Shown: positions 39,256 to 48,748, counted from the first letter of the stretch. The stretch is DNA of 64,000 nucleotides from Ruminococcus bovis (GCF_005601135.1 NZ_CP039381.1:989941-1053940); one strand, 5' to 3'. Notes: a model not told the origin generated them from the letters alone. A program made the numbers and translations.

Positions 39256-39753
39256 ATGGAAAATAAACTTACATATTTATATAGCCTTTATGAATTAGTA
39301 AAGGCAGATATGGACAAAATAAAGATACCTTATACTAAGAATGTAAAAATAAAAATAAATACCAGAGCAAAGAGAATGCATGGTTGTTGCAGAAAGGTCA
39401 ATGGTAGTTTTGTAATAGAAGTGTCTGACTTTCTTTTTAATTATTCAAAAGAAGAGATAATGAACACCATTGCCCATGAATTAATACACACTTGTTATGG
39501 TTGTTTCAACCATGGAAAAAGGTTTAAGTACTATTGTGATAAGATAAATCAACTTGGCTACAATGTTACAACAACATATAAGGGGAAAGAAGTAACTCAA
39601 ATTCAGAATGAAGCGAAGTACCTTGTTATGTGTGAGAACTGTAACACCAAAATGTATAGAATGAAAAAGTCGAAATTAATCACAAATCCTCAACTTTATA
39701 GGTGTTCAAAGTGTAAAGGAAAACTGATAGTATATAAAATTATAAAAAAATAA
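39256..39753 (+). CDS. SprT-like zinc metalloprotease-family protein
   Basis: A 165-residue SprT-like protein. The HELIHTCYGCFNHGKRFK segment (about 74) has HExxH plus a third His, as in SprT/Spartan proteins that digest DNA-protein cross-links in eukaryotes; bacterial roles are unclear. A C-terminal zinc ribbon is formed by CENC (about 130) and CSKC (about 153). It follows guaB with only a weak stem between. Confidence 0.85.
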   Translation: MENKLTYLYSLYELVKADMDKIKIPYTKNVKIKINTRAKRMHGCCRKVNGSFVIEVSDFLFNYSKEEIMNTIAHELIHTCYGCFNHGKRFKYYCDKINQLGYNVTTTYKGKEVTQIQNEAKYLVMCENCNTKMYRMKKSKLITNPQLYRCSKCKGKLIVYKIIKK

Positions 39754-39772
39754 AAAAAGTTTCAAAAAACAC

Positions 39773-39801
39773 TTGCAATTCTCTTTTTTATATAGTATAA
39801 T
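39773..39801 (+). promoter_or_regulatory. Upstream tRNA promoter P1
   Basis: TTGCAA, 17 bp, TATAAT (39796-39801). The following leader contains a CGTCTTA/TAAGACG hairpin near 39809-39830, before the second promoter. Confidence 0.6.
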
Positions 39802-39897
39802 AACATTCGTCTTAGAGAGGAAATAAGACGAAAAGACGCTTTTGAAGTCTTTACTAAAAGAAATAAGAAATTTTTTAAAAAAATTCTTAAAAAAGTA

Positions 39898-39926
39898 TTG
39901 ACAAATACAAACTTTTAGTTTATAAT
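39898..39926 (+). promoter_or_regulatory. tRNA promoter P2
   Basis: A full-consensus TTGACA, 17 bp, TATAAT, starting transcription about 30 nt before the first tRNA. Confidence 0.9.
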
Positions 39927-39962
39927 TATTTATGCTGACTTCCAAAAGAAAGCGCAAAATAC

Positions 39963-40039
39963 GGCGGAATAGCTCAGCTGGCTAGAGCATTCGGTTCATA
40001 CCCGAAGTGTCGTAGGTTCAAGTCCTATTTCCGCTACCA
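39963..40039 (+). tRNA. tRNA-Met (CAT)
   Basis: 77-nt cloverleaf with acceptor GGCGGAA/TTCCGCT, D-arm AGCTCAGCTGGCTAGAGC (split loop), anticodon loop TTCATAC, T-loop GGTTCAAGTCC and encoded CCA. The anticodon stem lacks the three G-C pairs of initiators, so it is an elongator Met tRNA or a lysidine-modified tRNA-Ile. Confidence 0.95.
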
Positions 40040-40043
40040 ATAT

Positions 40044-40118
40044 GGCCCGGTGGTCAAGCGGTTAAGACACCGCCCTTTCACGGCGGTAACACGGGTTCGA
40101 TTCCCGTCCGGGTCACCA
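40044..40118 (+). tRNA. tRNA-Glu (TTC)
   Basis: 75-nt cloverleaf with acceptor GGCCCGG/CCGGGTC, anticodon stem CCGCC/GGCGG around CTTTCAC (anticodon TTC), T-loop GGTTCGATTCC and encoded CCA. Confidence 0.97.
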
Positions 40119-40124
40119 AAATTC

Positions 40125-40212
40125 GCTGGTGTGGTGGAATAGGCAGACACAAGGGACTTAAAATCCCTCGGACTAATAATCCGTACCGGTTCAAGTCCGG
40201 TCACCAGCACCA
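40125..40212 (+). tRNA. tRNA-Leu (TAA)
   Basis: 88-nt type II tRNA with a long variable arm (CGGACTAATAATCCG), acceptor GCTGGTG/CACCAGC, anticodon TAA in CTTAAAA, and encoded CCA. Confidence 0.97.
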
Positions 40213-40253
40213 AATGCTGGGACTACCTTGTGTAACATCAGCATATCGGTTTA

Positions 40254-40277
40254 GACACCTTTTTAGGTGTCTTTTTT
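40254..40277 (+). terminator. tRNA operon terminator
   Basis: GACACCT and AGGTGTC pair around TTTT and are followed by six T. Confidence 0.9.
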
Positions 40278-40354
40278 CTTTTGTCATTTTTTCACTAGAC
40301 TATATTACTTTTATATTGTAAAATAATATTATATTAGTAATGAGGGTGATTTTT

Positions 40355-42307
40355 ATGAACAATAGTTTTAGCAAGTTGTTGTCTATAGTTATTGCAACAG
40401 TAATTGTGCTTTCAACTTTTACAACAGCTTTCGCTGTGGATAATGAGGAAGAGGTTAGTACAACAGAAACAACAGTTACTACAACAACTGAACCTGTTAC
40501 GGAAAGTAGTGACCCTACTGTAACAACACCAACTGACTCAACAGAGCCTACTGAACCTACAGAACCAACAATTAAGTATTCCGGTGTTGCAGGTGTTAAT
40601 TTAAAATATTATTTCAACAGAAATAACGGTACTTTGCATATTTCAGGTGTAGGTGCTACAATGAATAACTATTCAGAAAAGAACCTACCACCATGGCATA
40701 ACTTTGCAAGTGATGTTAAGGCAGTATATGTTAATAAGGCAACTAACCTAACTAACATCGGTTCATATATGTGTGCCGATATGATTAACTTGCAGAAAAT
40801 TTATTATAGCAAAAATTTAAAATCTATTGGCAAATGTGCATTTCTAAATACTAAAAAATTAACTGCAATAACTTTAAACCAGAATATTTCCAGAATTAAT
40901 GTAGATGCATTTAAGGACAGTAAAACACCTTTAATTAAGGTTTTAAATTCCAATTTATCAATTAATTTTGGTGGCTATACAATTCCTAAAACTACTAAAA
41001 TTCAATGTTATGGTACAAACACTCCTATTTATAAGTATGCCAGAGTAAACGGTAATAATGTTATCTTAATGATTAGCAGTATTACTTTAAATACTAAGGA
41101 AGTTGTTTGCAAGGAAAAGACTACTACAGTTAAGGCTAATTTAAATCCTAGTATTGCTACAAATAAAAAGGTAAAGTGGTTTACCACAAATAAGAATATT
41201 GCAACAATTGATAGTAATGGTAAAGTAAAAGCTAAGAAAAAGGGTACTTGCTATGTTTATTGCAAGTCAACAGATGGTAGTAACAAAACATCAAATAAGA
41301 TGAAAATTATAGTTACATCATTTCAGCTATACCAATACATTTTTACAAACAATAATTGTTATAAGGAGAGAACGGCTATTGACCCTAAGGGCATTGTAGT
41401 TCATTCAACAGGCGTTAATGCACCATACCTAAGAACTTATGTACCGGCTTGGAATGTTCCAACTCCCGGAGGTAGAGAGGTTTGTGTTCATGCATTTCTA
41501 GGTAAAAATTCTAAGGGAAAGTTAGAAGTATGGCAAGTACTGCCTTTTGAAATGGCTTGTTGGGGTGTAGGTGGTGGACCTAAAGGTTCATACAACTATG
41601 ACCCTGGGTATATTCAATTTGAATGTTGCGAAGATAGTAAGTACAACAGAACATACTTTAATCAAGTGTATGATGAGGCAACTGACTTCTGTGCATATTT
41701 ATGCTTAAGATATAGCTTGCCATATACTAAGGTTACCAGTCATGCAGGTGCTTGTGCAGAGGGTTATGGTAGTGCCCATGGTGACATTGACCATTGGCTA
41801 AAAATTTACGGTAAGAATATGAATGACTTTAGAAATACCGTAAAGAAAAAGATTTATGAAATTGATAAAAACCCTGACCTAAAGTCCGGTACATATCATA
41901 AGAAAATCAAGGCTAAAAGTGATTTGTATGTATGGTCTAAAGATATAGTTGATGAATATGGAAACAGTAGCAAGAAACTTCAGAAAATATCTAAAGGTCA
42001 AGAGGTTACTTTCTTAAGAGATAACTTTAACGGTTGGTCATATGTACAGATTTCCAACAAAAAAGGCTATGTACAAAACAACCTTACTAACCTTGCATAT
42101 GGCTCAAAGTATGTTAATAAAAAGGTAAATTATAAGGGTACTTATCTATATACTAAGCCTTGTGGTAATAAATATAAAGTAAAGTTCCTATCATACAACA
42201 CAAGAGTACAACTTGTTTCTGCTATCAATAAGGGTAAGAAAAAAGGTTACTCCTATGTGTGCTATAAGAATAATTACTATTATGTAAAGACAAATACATT
42301 GTATTAA
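40355..42307 (+). CDS. Secreted multidomain N-acetylmuramoyl-L-alanine amidase
   Basis: A 650-residue exported peptidoglycan hydrolase candidate. Signal peptide (residues 1-28, LLSIVIATVIVLSTFTTAFA) is followed by a Thr/Glu/Pro linker, BspA-like leucine-rich repeats (about 70-210), a Big_2 Ig-like domain (about 240-325), an Amidase_2 domain with VVHSTGVNAPY (zinc His), GVGGGPKGSYN and SHAGACAEGYGSAHGDIDHW (about 345-500, split for length as SHAGACAEG and GSAHGDIDHW), and SH3-like repeats at the end. GAGGGTG before ATG 40355 supports that start over 40340. Confidence 0.88.
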   Translation: MNNSFSKLLSIVIATVIVLSTFTTAFAVDNEEEVSTTETTVTTTTEPVTESSDPTVTTPTDSTEPTEPTEPTIKYSGVAGVNLKYYFNRNNGTLHISGVGATMNNYSEKNLPPWHNFASDVKAVYVNKATNLTNIGSYMCADMINLQKIYYSKNLKSIGKCAFLNTKKLTAITLNQNISRINVDAFKDSKTPLIKVLNSNLSINFGGYTIPKTTKIQCYGTNTPIYKYARVNGNNVILMISSITLNTKEVVCKEKTTTVKANLNPSIATNKKVKWFTTNKNIATIDSNGKVKAKKKGTCYVYCKSTDGSNKTSNKMKIIVTSFQLYQYIFTNNNCYKERTAIDPKGIVVHSTGVNAPYLRTYVPAWNVPTPGGREVCVHAFLGKNSKGKLEVWQVLPFEMACWGVGGGPKGSYNYDPGYIQFECCEDSKYNRTYFNQVYDEATDFCAYLCLRYSLPYTKVTSHAGACAEGYGSAHGDIDHWLKIYGKNMNDFRNTVKKKIYEIDKNPDLKSGTYHKKIKAKSDLYVWSKDIVDEYGNSSKKLQKISKGQEVTFLRDNFNGWSYVQISNKKGYVQNNLTNLAYGSKYVNKKVNYKGTYLYTKPCGNKYKVKFLSYNTRVQLVSAINKGKKKGYSYVCYKNNYYYVKTNTLY

Positions 42308-42311
42308 AAAA

Positions 42312-42348
42312 AGAGTGTGGCTATTATTAGTCACACTCTAAATTTTTA
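42312..42348. terminator. Bidirectional terminator (amidase / ogg)
   Basis: AGAGTGTG and CACACTCT pair, with A run on one side and TTTTTATT on the other, between convergent genes. Confidence 0.85.
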
Positions 42349-43185
42349 TTCAAATAATTCCGGATGCATTCTTGAGTAGTGGAAAATATATTGTTGTGCA
42401 ATACCGGCATAAGGTCCAAAGTCGCTACCTGTCATATTAGGAAATAGCTTTTCCATTGCTCTTTTCATCCACACATCAATAGGAAATGCCTCAATCCTAT
42501 GAAAGCCAAAAAGTAAAGTACAATCGGCTACCTTAACACCAACACCCTTGATTTTGCACAATTCAGCCTTTGCCTCATCATAGGAAATTTCTCTGCATTT
42601 ATCAAGGTCAACTTCACCGGTTGCAACCTTTTTACTTGCATCAATTATATATTTGTTTCTAAATCCTGCTCTAATAGGGGATAAGTCCTCAGGTGTTAGT
42701 TGTGACAGCCTTTCAGCAGTAGGAAAGGAAAAGTAACCTGTATCACCAATCCTATCACCAAAGGTTTCACATAGCCTTTCTACAATACCTTTAATTCGTT
42801 TTATATTGTTGTTTTGACTTATTATAAAGGTGCAAAGTGCCTCCCAAGAGTCTTGTTGCAAAATTCTAATACCTGATGCATATTCTGAGGCTTCCTTTAA
42901 TATAGGATGAATTTCACTAACTTCTTTTCTGATTTTGTCATAATCAAGTTCAAGATCAAAGTACCTTTTCCATATATTTTCAAAGTCCTCTATACTACTG
43001 TTTTCAATTATAAAGTCATTGCCCTTAAGTCTAACAGTAACGACCTTGCCATAGGCAACACCTGTAAAAGATTTGTCAGAGTTTTCAACCCATCTAAAGG
43101 ACTGACCACAATCTAAAGTTTCAGCTAAATTTAGTGCAGTAACATTATGTACCACAACATTATTGTTAATTAATTCATAAATCAT
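42346..43185 (-). CDS. ogg: 8-oxoguanine DNA glycosylase (OGG1 type)
   Basis: Bifunctional glycosylase/lyase excising 8-oxoG. The N-terminal OGG domain has CGQSFRW (about 27) and the HhH-GPD core has ISQNNNIKRI (about 125), KIKGVGVKVADCTLLFGF with the catalytic Lys and the Asp in FPIDVWMKR (about 240). The ATG at 43185 (MIYELINNN) is preferred over a GTG at 43197 because GGTGA lies just upstream. 279 residues. Confidence 0.92.
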   Translation of the reverse strand: MIYELINNNVVVHNVTALNLAETLDCGQSFRWVENSDKSFTGVAYGKVVTVRLKGNDFIIENSSIEDFENIWKRYFDLELDYDKIRKEVSEIHPILKEASEYASGIRILQQDSWEALCTFIISQNNNIKRIKGIVERLCETFGDRIGDTGYFSFPTAERLSQLTPEDLSPIRAGFRNKYIIDASKKVATGEVDLDKCREISYDEAKAELCKIKGVGVKVADCTLLFGFHRIEAFPIDVWMKRAMEKLFPNMTGSDFGPYAGIAQQYIFHYSRMHPELFE

Positions 43186-43263
43186 TATATTCACCACAAT
43201 TATTATAGCATAAATAAAAGTTATATGATATACTTAATGTATCTTAAATTAAGGATGTAAGCT

Positions 43264-43938
43264 ATGAAAGAAGATATTCGCACAATACCAATTAATGATA
43301 TTTTTATGGAGAAAAAGGGTTGTCCTTTTTGCACTATGGAAAAAATGCTTGAGAAAATTCAAGTTGACTATATTATAGGTGACGCTATGATGGAGCCTAA
43401 TACCAGAATAGAAACCAACAAAAAAGGTTTTTGTCATAGACACTTTTCAATGATGCAACAGTCAGGTAAAAAGCTACCTAATGCACTTATTATGGAAAGC
43501 CACCTACAAGAAATTATTGATGCATTGCCTAAAGGTAAAAAGCCTGACAAAAAGTTCTTAGCAAAGATAAAAGAGCTGACTCACAGTTGTTATGTTTGTG
43601 ACAGAATAGAAAGCAATATGAATCATCTTATCCAAATTGTTTTTACAGAATGGAAAAAGGGCAATGACCTTCAAAATCTTTACAAAGACCAAGATTTTAT
43701 TTGTCTTGAACATTACGGAAAGGTACTTGAAAATGCAAGTGGAAAGTTAAAGGGTAAGGATTTAACCGATTTCTACGAAACAACAACAAATCTTTTCAAA
43801 AACTATCTTCTTGAATTAAAAGAAGATACAACATATTTTTGCAGTATGTTTGATTATCGTAACCAAGGCAAGGATTGGGGAAAGAGTATCAATGTTATTG
43901 AAAGAAACATCGAATTCTTAACTAAAGAAAAACCATAA
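43264..43938 (+). CDS. DUF6062-like cysteine-rich protein
   Basis: A 224-residue soluble protein resembling DUF6062 proteins of gut Clostridia, as far as I can tell from memory. Two Cys/His sets are seen: CPFC (20-23) with GFCHRHFSMM (about 57), and HSCYVCDRI (about 106) with FICLEHYGKV (about 139), suggesting a duplicated metal-binding module, and a later CSMFDYR. Function unknown. It diverges from ogg by 78 nt. Confidence 0.7.
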   Translation: MKEDIRTIPINDIFMEKKGCPFCTMEKMLEKIQVDYIIGDAMMEPNTRIETNKKGFCHRHFSMMQQSGKKLPNALIMESHLQEIIDALPKGKKPDKKFLAKIKELTHSCYVCDRIESNMNHLIQIVFTEWKKGNDLQNLYKDQDFICLEHYGKVLENASGKLKGKDLTDFYETTTNLFKNYLLELKEDTTYFCSMFDYRNQGKDWGKSINVIERNIEFLTKEKP

Positions 43939-43951
43939 ATTATAAATAAAA

Positions 43952-43989
43952 AGGCAGTTCAAATGTGGAAAACTTGAACTGCCTATTTT
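43952..43989. terminator. Bidirectional terminator containing a TGTGGAAAACTT loop
   Basis: AGGCAGTTCAA and TTGAACTGCCT pair between convergent genes; the loop carries the recurring TGTGGAAAACTT motif (43964-43975). Confidence 0.88.
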
Positions 43990-44495
43990 TATTCAATGTT
44001 AAAGTCAAGAACAATCTTGTCCTTAGTAGGTTTAAACTGTGTCAGCTTAACACCGGCTGATGTTAACATTCTTTCTGATGCCTTAGTTGCATCGGTATCT
44101 TTATATTTATTAGATAGATATACAATTTCCTTTATGCCTGACTGAATAATAGCCTTTGCACATTCATTGCAAGGGAATAGTGATACATATAACTTTGCAC
44201 CAACAAGAGACTTGCCACCGGCATTAAGAATTGCATTTAACTCAGAATGTACTACGAAAGGATATTTTGTTGCATTTGGTGCACCGGTTCTGTCCCAAGG
44301 AAATTCATCATCTGAACAACCGTAAGGAAAACCGTTGTAGCCTGTTGATATAATAACATTTTCAGGATAAGGACTGTCCTTGCCACTGACAATACAGCAA
44401 CCTACCTGAGTATTAGGGTCTTTACTTCTCTGTGCTGCAAGTAAAGAAATACTCATAAAGTATTCGTCCCAGCTTATATAATCTTGTCTTTTCAT
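43989..44495 (-). CDS. dCMP deaminase family protein
   Basis: Zinc-dependent cytidine-type deaminase, most likely converting dCMP to dUMP (ComEB-like). Zinc ligands are in VVHSELNAIL (HxE, about 82) and SLFPCNECAKAI (PCxxC, about 109). SISLLAAQRSKDPNTQVGC and TGYNGFP are typical. 168 residues. With dut elsewhere in the window it would feed dUMP for thymidylate synthesis. Confidence 0.9.
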   Translation of the reverse strand: MKRQDYISWDEYFMSISLLAAQRSKDPNTQVGCCIVSGKDSPYPENVIISTGYNGFPYGCSDDEFPWDRTGAPNATKYPFVVHSELNAILNAGGKSLVGAKLYVSLFPCNECAKAIIQSGIKEIVYLSNKYKDTDATKASERMLTSAGVKLTQFKPTKDKIVLDFNIE

Positions 44496-44554
44496 ATACT
44501 CACCTCATAAGGTACTTTGATTATATTGTACAATCTTAGAATATATAAGTCAAT

Positions 44555-44583
44555 AAAAAAGCCATCCAAAATTATGGATGGCT
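44555..44583 (-). terminator. glcK terminator
   Basis: On the minus strand GCCATCC and GGATGGC pair and are followed by six T. Confidence 0.88.
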
Positions 44584-44606
44584 TAGTGTTATTTAGGTTT
44601 CAAAAA

Positions 44607-45560
44607 TTATAGCATTGCTGCACCGATAATACCGGCATCATTACCTAGAGATGCAGTACAAATAACAGTTTGCTTTTCATTGTATTTTGTGATTCTTTCT
44701 TTCTCAACAATAGCTCTTACAGGAGCAAGTAGGTTTTCACCTTGTCTGCAAACGCCACCACCGATACAGATAATATCAGGCTGGAAGATGTTTACGATAT
44801 TTACAAGACCTGTTGCTAAGTAGCCAACATACTTGTTAATAACTTCTTTACCTGTTGAGTCACCTGCAAGCATTGCGTCAAATGGTGTCTTGCCGTTAAC
44901 CTTGTTAATGTCACCACCAACAGACTTTAGCATATATGAGAATTCAGCATTTTCATTCATAATAGCTTCTTTAGTCATTCTGATTAGTGCATTAGCTGAT
45001 GCGTATGCTTCCCAACAACCTTTTCTGCCACAACCACATTCTTGACCATCTTTAACGATTACCATATGACCAAGTTCTGCACCGGCATAGTTGCTACCAC
45101 TGTATAGCTTACCGTCAATGATGATACCACCACCAACACCTGTACCAAGTGTAATAGCTACAGCATTTTTACAGCCCTTTGCTGAACCTGCTAGGAATTC
45201 ACCCCAAGCAGCAGCATTAGCGTCATTTTCAATCTTTACATACTTATGAAGTCTTTCTTCTAGCATCTTGCTGATTTCCCAGTTTTGGAAACGCAAGTTA
45301 GGACAAGTTTCTACAATTCTTGTTTCAGGATTTACTGCACCCGGTACACCGATACCAATGTGTGCAATATCATCCATTGTTAGATTTGCTCTTGCAATAG
45401 CTTCTCTAACGATTTCTGCCATTGAGTCACATACTTCACTTTCAGGTCTAGGAATAGCAGTTTTACACTCTGCTCTTGCAATAATGTTAAATTCTTTATC
45501 TACAACACCTGCAACAATATTTGTACCACCAAGGTCGATACCTATTTTATATTCGTTCAT
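44607..45560 (-). CDS. glcK: ROK-family glucokinase
   Basis: Phosphorylates glucose with ATP. The ROK features are YKIGIDLGGTNIVAGV at the N-terminus, ENDANAAAWGEF (about 103), LGTGVGGGIIIDG and the zinc motif CGCGRKGCWEAYASA (about 165, split CGCGRKGCWE). The frame extends to 45620, but TAGGAGG lies 9 nt before ATG 45560 and starts the conserved domain; 317 residues. Confidence 0.92.
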   Translation of the reverse strand: MNEYKIGIDLGGTNIVAGVVDKEFNIIARAECKTAIPRPESEVCDSMAEIVREAIARANLTMDDIAHIGIGVPGAVNPETRIVETCPNLRFQNWEISKMLEERLHKYVKIENDANAAAWGEFLAGSAKGCKNAVAITLGTGVGGGIIIDGKLYSGSNYAGAELGHMVIVKDGQECGCGRKGCWEAYASANALIRMTKEAIMNENAEFSYMLKSVGGDINKVNGKTPFDAMLAGDSTGKEVINKYVGYLATGLVNIVNIFQPDIICIGGGVCRQGENLLAPVRAIVEKERITKYNEKQTVICTASLGNDAGIIGAAML

Positions 45561-45754
45561 GGGAATTAACCTCCTATTATTTATGCTAAGAATTATACCA
45601 CAAATAGGTACTATTTTCAATGGTAATCATCAGAAAATGGGATAAATGCTGAATTATTTTTTAAAATAGCAAATGAGTATAAGTGAGTATACGAGAGAAT
45701 AAAGGAGTATTTAAGAGATTGTATAAAGATAAATTAAAATATTTCAAAAAAGTG

Positions 45755-45783
45755 TTGACTTCTCTTTACAAAGGTGATAAAAT
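45755..45783 (+). promoter_or_regulatory. rplM-rpsI promoter
   Basis: TTGACT, 17 bp, TAAAAT (45778-45783), about 43 nt upstream of rplM. No larger leader structure can be supported. Confidence 0.8.
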
Positions 45784-45825
45784 CATCTTTGCAATTAAAG
45801 ATTAACGAACAAGGAGGACAATTTT

Positions 45826-46254
45826 ATGTCAACTTATATGGCTAAAAAAGGCGAAGTTGAACGCAAGTGGTATGTAATTGACGCTAAGGGCAAGACTCTT
45901 GGTAAGGTTGCTGCTGAAGCTGCTACTCTTCTAAGAGGCAAGCACAAAGTAACATACACACCACATGTTGACTGCGGTGATCACGTAATCGTTGTAAACT
46001 GCAAGGACATCGTTCTAACTGGTAATAAACTAACTCAGAAAGTTTGGTACAGACACACAGGTTATATCGGTCATCTAAAAGCTACACGCTATGATACACT
46101 TATGGCTACACGCCCAGAAAAGGCTGTTGAACTTGCTGTTAAGGGTATGCTACCTGATAACTCACTAGGTAGAGCACAGATTCTAAGACTAAGACCATTT
46201 GCTGGTGCAGAACACAATCATGCTGCTCAGTCACCAGAAGCATATGAAATTTAA
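45826..46254 (+). CDS. rplM: 50S ribosomal protein L13
   Basis: 142-residue primary-binding ribosomal protein. [35 protein letters not shown] and [16 protein letters not shown] are standard L13 segments. AAGGAGGAC precedes the ATG. It is followed by rpsI as in nearly all bacteria. Confidence 0.98.
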   Translation: MSTYMAKKGEVERKWYVIDAKGKTLGKVAAEAATLLRGKHKVTYTPHVDCGDHVIVVNCKDIVLTGNKLTQKVWYRHTGYIGHLKATRYDTLMATRPEKAVELAVKGMLPDNSLGRAQILRLRPFAGAEHNHAAQSPEAYEI

Positions 46255-46271
46255 GGAAGGAGGCTATTATA

Positions 46272-46673
46272 ATGTACGATAAGACACCATTTTTCTATGG
46301 CACAGGTAGAAGAAAATCATCAGTAGCTCGTGTAAGACTATATCAGGGTACTGGTAAGATCACAATCAACGACAGAGATATCGACGAATATTTCGGTCTT
46401 GATACACTAAAGCTAATCGTTCGTCAGCCTCTTGAACTAACAGAGACAGGCGAAAAGTTCGATGTTGTATGTAGAGTTGCAGGTGGTGGCGTTACCGGTC
46501 AGGCCGGTGCAATCCGTCACGGTATTTCAAGAGCACTTCTACAGTACGATAGCGAAAACCTAAGATCAGCTCTTAAGAAAGCTGGCTTCTTAACTCGTGA
46601 CCCTCGTATGAAGGAAAGAAAGAAGTACGGTCTAAAGGCTGCTCGTCGTGCACCACAGTTCTCAAAGAGATAA
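46272..46673 (+). CDS. rpsI: 30S ribosomal protein S9
   Basis: 133 residues; [16 protein letters not shown] at the N-terminus, [19 protein letters not shown] in the middle and the conserved C-terminal tail APQFSKR that reaches the P-site tRNA. AGGAGG lies before the ATG. Confidence 0.98.
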   Translation: MYDKTPFFYGTGRRKSSVARVRLYQGTGKITINDRDIDEYFGLDTLKLIVRQPLELTETGEKFDVVCRVAGGGVTGQAGAIRHGISRALLQYDSENLRSALKKAGFLTRDPRMKERKKYGLKAARRAPQFSKR

Positions 46674-46695
46674 TTTTTGCACAACAAATATTATT

Positions 46696-46728
46696 TTCCC
46701 TTGGAGTTATTCCAAGGGAATTTCTTTT
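46696..46728 (+). terminator. rpsI terminator
   Basis: TTCCCTTGGA and TCCAAGGGAA pair around GTTAT, followed by TTTCTTTT. Confidence 0.88.
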
Positions 46729-46778
46729 ATAAAGAATTGTTTATAAATATAAGGATTATGGGAAAAGGATAATATACT

Positions 46779-47360
46779 ATGAATTTTTTAGAAGAAAGAA
46801 TAGTTAAAGACGGTATTGTAAAAGAGGGTAATGTTCTTAAGGTTGACAGTTTCTTAAATCACCAAATGGATATTGACCTATTTAATCAGATGGGTGAAGA
46901 ATTTAAGAGAAGATTTGAAGGCAAGAACATCAACAAGATTGTTACTATTGAGGCTTCCGGTATCGGTATTGCTTGTGTAGTAGCTCAGCACTTTGGTGTA
47001 CCGGTTGTTTTTGCTAAAAAGTCTAAGAGCATTAACATTGAGGGTGAAATGTATATTGCTGAGGTTGAGTCTTTCACACATAAATGTAAGAACCAAGTTA
47101 TTGTTTCTAAGAAGTTTTTAAACGAAGATGACCATGTACTTGTTATTGATGACTTCCTAGCTAACGGTTGTGCATTACAGGGACTTATATCTATTATTAA
47201 CCAAGCCGGTGGTACTGTTGAAGGTATCGGTATTGCTATTGAAAAAGGTTTCCAGGTTGGTGGCAATATTATTCGTAATCTTGGTTATCAGCTGGAGTCA
47301 CTTGCTATTGTTGAAGATATGGATGAAAAAACAGGCAAGATTACTTTTAGAGAACAGTAA
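46779..47360 (+). CDS. xpt: Xanthine phosphoribosyltransferase
   Basis: Salvages xanthine to XMP with [19 protein letters not shown] (about 54) and the PRPP loop [17 protein letters not shown] (about 122) match Xpt; [14 protein letters not shown] is also typical. 193 residues. It is followed 10 nt later by a purine permease. No purine riboswitch aptamer fits in the ~50 nt between the rpsI terminator and the start. Confidence 0.94.
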   Translation: MNFLEERIVKDGIVKEGNVLKVDSFLNHQMDIDLFNQMGEEFKRRFEGKNINKIVTIEASGIGIACVVAQHFGVPVVFAKKSKSINIEGEMYIAEVESFTHKCKNQVIVSKKFLNEDDHVLVIDDFLANGCALQGLISIINQAGGTVEGIGIAIEKGFQVGGNIIRNLGYQLESLAIVEDMDEKTGKITFREQ

Positions 47361-47370
47361 GGGGTACATA

Positions 47371-48696
47371 ATGACTAAAGAAAAAGTTAATAATAAAGAA
47401 ATGGATGCAATATACACCCTTGATGGAAAGATAAGTCTTTTAAAAGCTTTTCCATTTGGACTACAACACATCCTTGCAATGTTTGTTGCAAATATTACAC
47501 CTATTATTATTGTTGCCGGTGCTTCAGGTTTATCCACTAAAGATGCCAGTATGTTACTTCAAAGTGCAATGATAATTGCCGGTATCGGTACACTTATTCA
47601 GCTATTTCCACTTTGGAAAGTAGGTTCGGGACTTCCTATTGTTATGGGTATTAGCTTTACATTCGTTTCCCTAGCTTGTACAGTAGGTGCACAGTATGGT
47701 TACGGCACTATTATCGGTTCTGTACTTATTGGTGGCTTGGTAGAAGGTGTGTTGGGACTATTTGCTAAGTATTGGATTAAGATAGTTTCTCCTATTGTTG
47801 CAGCCACAGTTGTTACTGCCATTGGTTTCTCACTTCTATCAGTAGGTGCTCAGTCCTTTGGTGGTGGTTCAGGTGTTGATAACTTTGGTGCAGTTGAACA
47901 TTGGATTCTTGGTATGGTTACACTTGTAAGTTGTATTTTGTTCAACATTTTTGCAAAAGGTTTCTTAAAGCAACTTTCAGTTTTATTCGGTCTTGTTGTA
48001 GGCTATATTTTGGCTTTATGTATGGGTATGGTTGACTTCTCAGCATTTAAGGATGTTAGTATTGTTTCATTACCTCATATTCTTCCATTTAAACCTGAAT
48101 TTAATATAAACGCAATTATTGCATTCGTACTAATCTTTATGGTTTCAGCTACAGAAACTATCGGTGACACATCAGCACTTGCATCTTCAGGTTTAAACAG
48201 AGATGCAACAACTAAAGAAACTTCCGGTTCTATTGCTTGTGATGGCTTTGTAAGTTCTTTGTCCTCAGTATTTGGTTGCTTACCTATCACATCATTTAGC
48301 CAGAATGTTGGTCTTGTAGCTATGACTAAGGTTGTTAATAAATATGCTATTGCTACAGGTGCAGGGATTATGATTCTTGCCGGATTTTTCCCTTATATCG
48401 GTACACTACTTGCTACTTTACCTAGTGCAGTTCTTGGTGGTTGTACTATTATGATGTTCGGTACAATTGTTATCAGTGGTGTACAGATGATTGGTAAATG
48501 TGGTTTCTCTCAGCGTAACATTACTATTGCAGCACTATCCCTTAGTGTAGGTCTTGGCTTTACTCAGTGTCCGGAAATTTTCGATATTTTCCCAACACTT
48601 GTTAAGACAGTATTTGCCGAGAACTGTGTTGCTCTTGTGTTTGTAACTGCAATTATTCTTAACCTTATCCTTCCTAAAAAGATGGAACAACAGTAA
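47371..48696 (+). CDS. pbuX: NCS2 xanthine/uracil permease
   Basis: Proton-linked nucleobase transporter with about 12-14 membrane segments. SATETIGDTSALASSGL (split) near 255 and QNVGLVAMTKVVNKYA near 310 are NCS2 signatures; early segment GLQHILAMFVANITPIIIV. The frame is open far upstream, but AAGGGG before ATG 47371 gives MTKEKVNNKEMDAIYTL and 441 residues. Pairing with xpt indicates xanthine as substrate. Confidence 0.92.
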   Translation: MTKEKVNNKEMDAIYTLDGKISLLKAFPFGLQHILAMFVANITPIIIVAGASGLSTKDASMLLQSAMIIAGIGTLIQLFPLWKVGSGLPIVMGISFTFVSLACTVGAQYGYGTIIGSVLIGGLVEGVLGLFAKYWIKIVSPIVAATVVTAIGFSLLSVGAQSFGGGSGVDNFGAVEHWILGMVTLVSCILFNIFAKGFLKQLSVLFGLVVGYILALCMGMVDFSAFKDVSIVSLPHILPFKPEFNINAIIAFVLIFMVSATETIGDTSALASSGLNRDATTKETSGSIACDGFVSSLSSVFGCLPITSFSQNVGLVAMTKVVNKYAIATGAGIMILAGFFPYIGTLLATLPSAVLGGCTIMMFGTIVISGVQMIGKCGFSQRNITIAALSLSVGLGFTQCPEIFDIFPTLVKTVFAENCVALVFVTAIILNLILPKKMEQQ

Positions 48697-48719
48697 TTTA
48701 ATTATTTATATATAACACT

Positions 48720-48748
48720 AAAGGCATTCTCAGAGAGGATGCCTTTTT
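48720..48748 (+). terminator. pbuX terminator
   Basis: AAGGCAT and ATGCCTT pair and run into TTTTT; a TGTGGAAAACTT box follows at 48750. Confidence 0.85.

Noticed and set aside
40355-42307. Prophage endolysin
   Set aside because: It has a signal peptide and surface-type domains, and no phage genes surround it.
46721-46778. Purine riboswitch before xpt
   Set aside because: Only ~58 nt separate the rpsI terminator from the start codon and no aptamer core can be folded.
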